From Streptomyces sp. C10-9-1 (GTDB taxonomy: Bacteria; Actinomycetota; Actinomycetes; Streptomycetales; Streptomycetaceae): a stretch of DNA of 64,000 nucleotides. The DNA is taken from the NCBI RefSeq assembly GCF_024497955.1, contig NZ_JANHKP010000020.1, forward strand, positions 62,001 through 126,000. The letters are read 5' to 3'. The translations under genes were made by a program, and so were the position numbers. Shown here in pieces: positions 63,346-64,000 of the stretch (its first letter is position 1; each line of letters starts with the position of its first letter). A model generated the notes under the pieces. The model saw only the letters and a list, made by a program, of their open reading frames with translations. It was not told the origin of the DNA and did no database searches.

Positions 63346-63364
63346 TTAGGTTAGGCTTACCTTA
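63346..63364. promoter_or_regulatory. iron box (DmdR1/DtxR-type operator) between rpsD and the DUF2470 gene
   Basis: TTAGGTTAGGCTTACCTTA matches the Streptomyces DmdR1/DtxR consensus TTAGGTTAGGCTCACCTAA at 17 of 19 positions. It is centred 24 bases upstream of the DUF2470 ATG and 32 bases upstream of the rpsD GTG. A TAGGCT (63353-63358) inside it could be a -10 for the plus-strand gene, and TAACCT for the minus strand. Confidence 0.85.
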
Positions 63365-63378
63365 CTCAAGGAGATCGT

Positions 63379-64000
63379 ATGTCTCGCCCTGGGAACACCA
63401 AGCGCGTCACGGACAACACGAAGAACACCGACGCTGCACAGGACGTCGCGAAGACGTCGGGCGTCGTGGTGACGGAGGTCCGATCAGCTCATGGTCAGCC
63501 GCGTCCCGGCGGGCTTGAAACCGCCCGGCTGCCGTCAGCAGCCGAGCGCACACGAACTCTCGTACAGAGTACATGCTCCGCGGCCCTGCTCGTGCCGGGG
63601 GTGGAAAGCCCTCTCCCCTGGCAGAACGCCCCTCTCGCCCGCGTCCTCGGCGAGGACGGGGAGGTGTTCCTGCTCCTCCCCTCGGACGCCCCCGCCGTGC
63701 GGGCCGCCACCCATGCCCAGGACGACGAGCTCCCGGCCGTGCTGGAGGTCACCGACGTCGCCCCGCTCGCGGTCCCGAACCGCGTCCGGGGCCGTGCGCG
63801 GGTGTCCGGCTGGCTCACGGGCGCGCCCGGCCTGGCGATCGAGCCCGGCCGCATGATGCTGCGGCTGGAGGTGGGCGAGGCGGCGGTCGACGACCTGTGG
63901 GGGGTCGGCCTCGTGGACCCGGAGGAGTTCGCCGCCGCCGCCGTCGACCCGGTGGCCCCCTTCGAGGCGGAGCTCCTCCAGCACCTCGGCGCCGCGCACC
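63379..64000 (+). CDS. DUF2470 (HugZ-related) protein, partial at right edge
   Basis: 207 codons are visible, open to the window end. The start MSRPGNTKRV follows AAGGAG five bases upstream. The N-terminal 50 residues are polar and probably disordered; from about residue 50 a strand-rich domain resembles a split-barrel flavin/haem fold (CSAALLVPGVESPLPW, VLEVTDVAPLAVPNRVRGRA, RVSGWLTGAPG, MMLRLEVGEAAVDDLWG). The last visible part (VDPEEFAAAAVDPVAPFEAE, then LLQHLGAAH) looks like the start of a DUF2470 helical domain, which ends HugZ/ChuZ haem-degrading proteins. With an iron box in its promoter, iron-repressed haem or iron use is a reasonable inference. The C-terminus is not available. Confidence 0.75.
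   Translation, partial: MSRPGNTKRVTDNTKNTDAAQDVAKTSGVVVTEVRSAHGQPRPGGLETARLPSAAERTRTLVQSTCSAALLVPGVESPLPWQNAPLARVLGEDGEVFLLLPSDAPAVRAATHAQDDELPAVLEVTDVAPLAVPNRVRGRARVSGWLTGAPGLAIEPGRMMLRLEVGEAAVDDLWGVGLVDPEEFAAAAVDPVAPFEAELLQHLGAAH

Overview
The window is a high-GC (visibly above 70%) actinobacterial chromosome segment. It is almost certainly from a Streptomyces: it carries bldD, an sIHF-type integration host factor, actinobacterial-type GuaB1 and PriA, GTG/TTG starts, stop/start overlaps of the ATGA/GTGA type, and strong GC-rich convergent hairpins in place of U-tract terminators. From memory the gene order resembles the conserved core stretch around bldD in Streptomyces coelicolor (roughly SCO1440-SCO1506). 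No tRNA, rRNA, CRISPR, insertion sequence or prophage was seen; this is mostly housekeeping chromosome with a few accessory genes.

Layout. (1) 1-3264: riboflavin operon ribD-ribE-ribM-ribAB (minus strand, ribAB cut by the window edge) behind an FMN riboswitch. (2) 3579-12700: accessory block with a secreted GH18 chitinase under two DasR-type repeats, a divergent ROK repressor/MFS transporter pair sharing an inverted-repeat operator, DUF952, a secreted M9 collagenase and DUF5995. (3) 12709-17776: an amino-acid module made of an FAD amine oxidase/monooxygenase, a carbon-nitrogen hydrolase, an Lrp/AsnC regulator and an APC permease. A 13-base motif, TTGCGCGCTTCCG, occurs upstream of both transcription units. 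(4) 17820-19262: RsbW-like anti-sigma kinase convergent with a SigF/SigB-family sigma factor. (5) 19424-25676: GuaB1, SorC regulator, rpe, MMPL exporter, small hypothetical. (6) 25747-35387: rsmB, fmt, priA, metK, coaBC, rpoZ, gmk, sIHF. (7) 35677-45843: pyrimidine operon pyrR-pyrB-pyrC-(membrane protein)-carA-carB-pyrD-pyrF, with a PyrR-binding loop overlapping the pyrR ribosome binding site and a 17-bp terminator hairpin at the far end. (8) 46040-46540: bldD with an apparent autoregulatory operator. (9) 46695-60344: a long minus-strand run nusB, efp, an M24 peptidase homologue, a P-loop ATPase, aroQ-aroB-aroK-aroC, aroE, mltG, ruvX, alaS and two small membrane proteins. (10) 60497-64000: a STAND ATPase with a TTA codon at position 4, rpsD, and a right-edge DUF2470 gene separated from rpsD by an iron box.

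The most interesting points are the coherent oxidase/amidase/permease/Lrp module with shared operator-like motifs, the iron box between rpsD and a HugZ-related DUF2470 gene, a PriA and an M24 peptidase homologue that have lost their key catalytic residues, and a possibly leaderless, possibly bldA-dependent STAND ATPase. All were read by eye from the sequence; no search or folding program was run.
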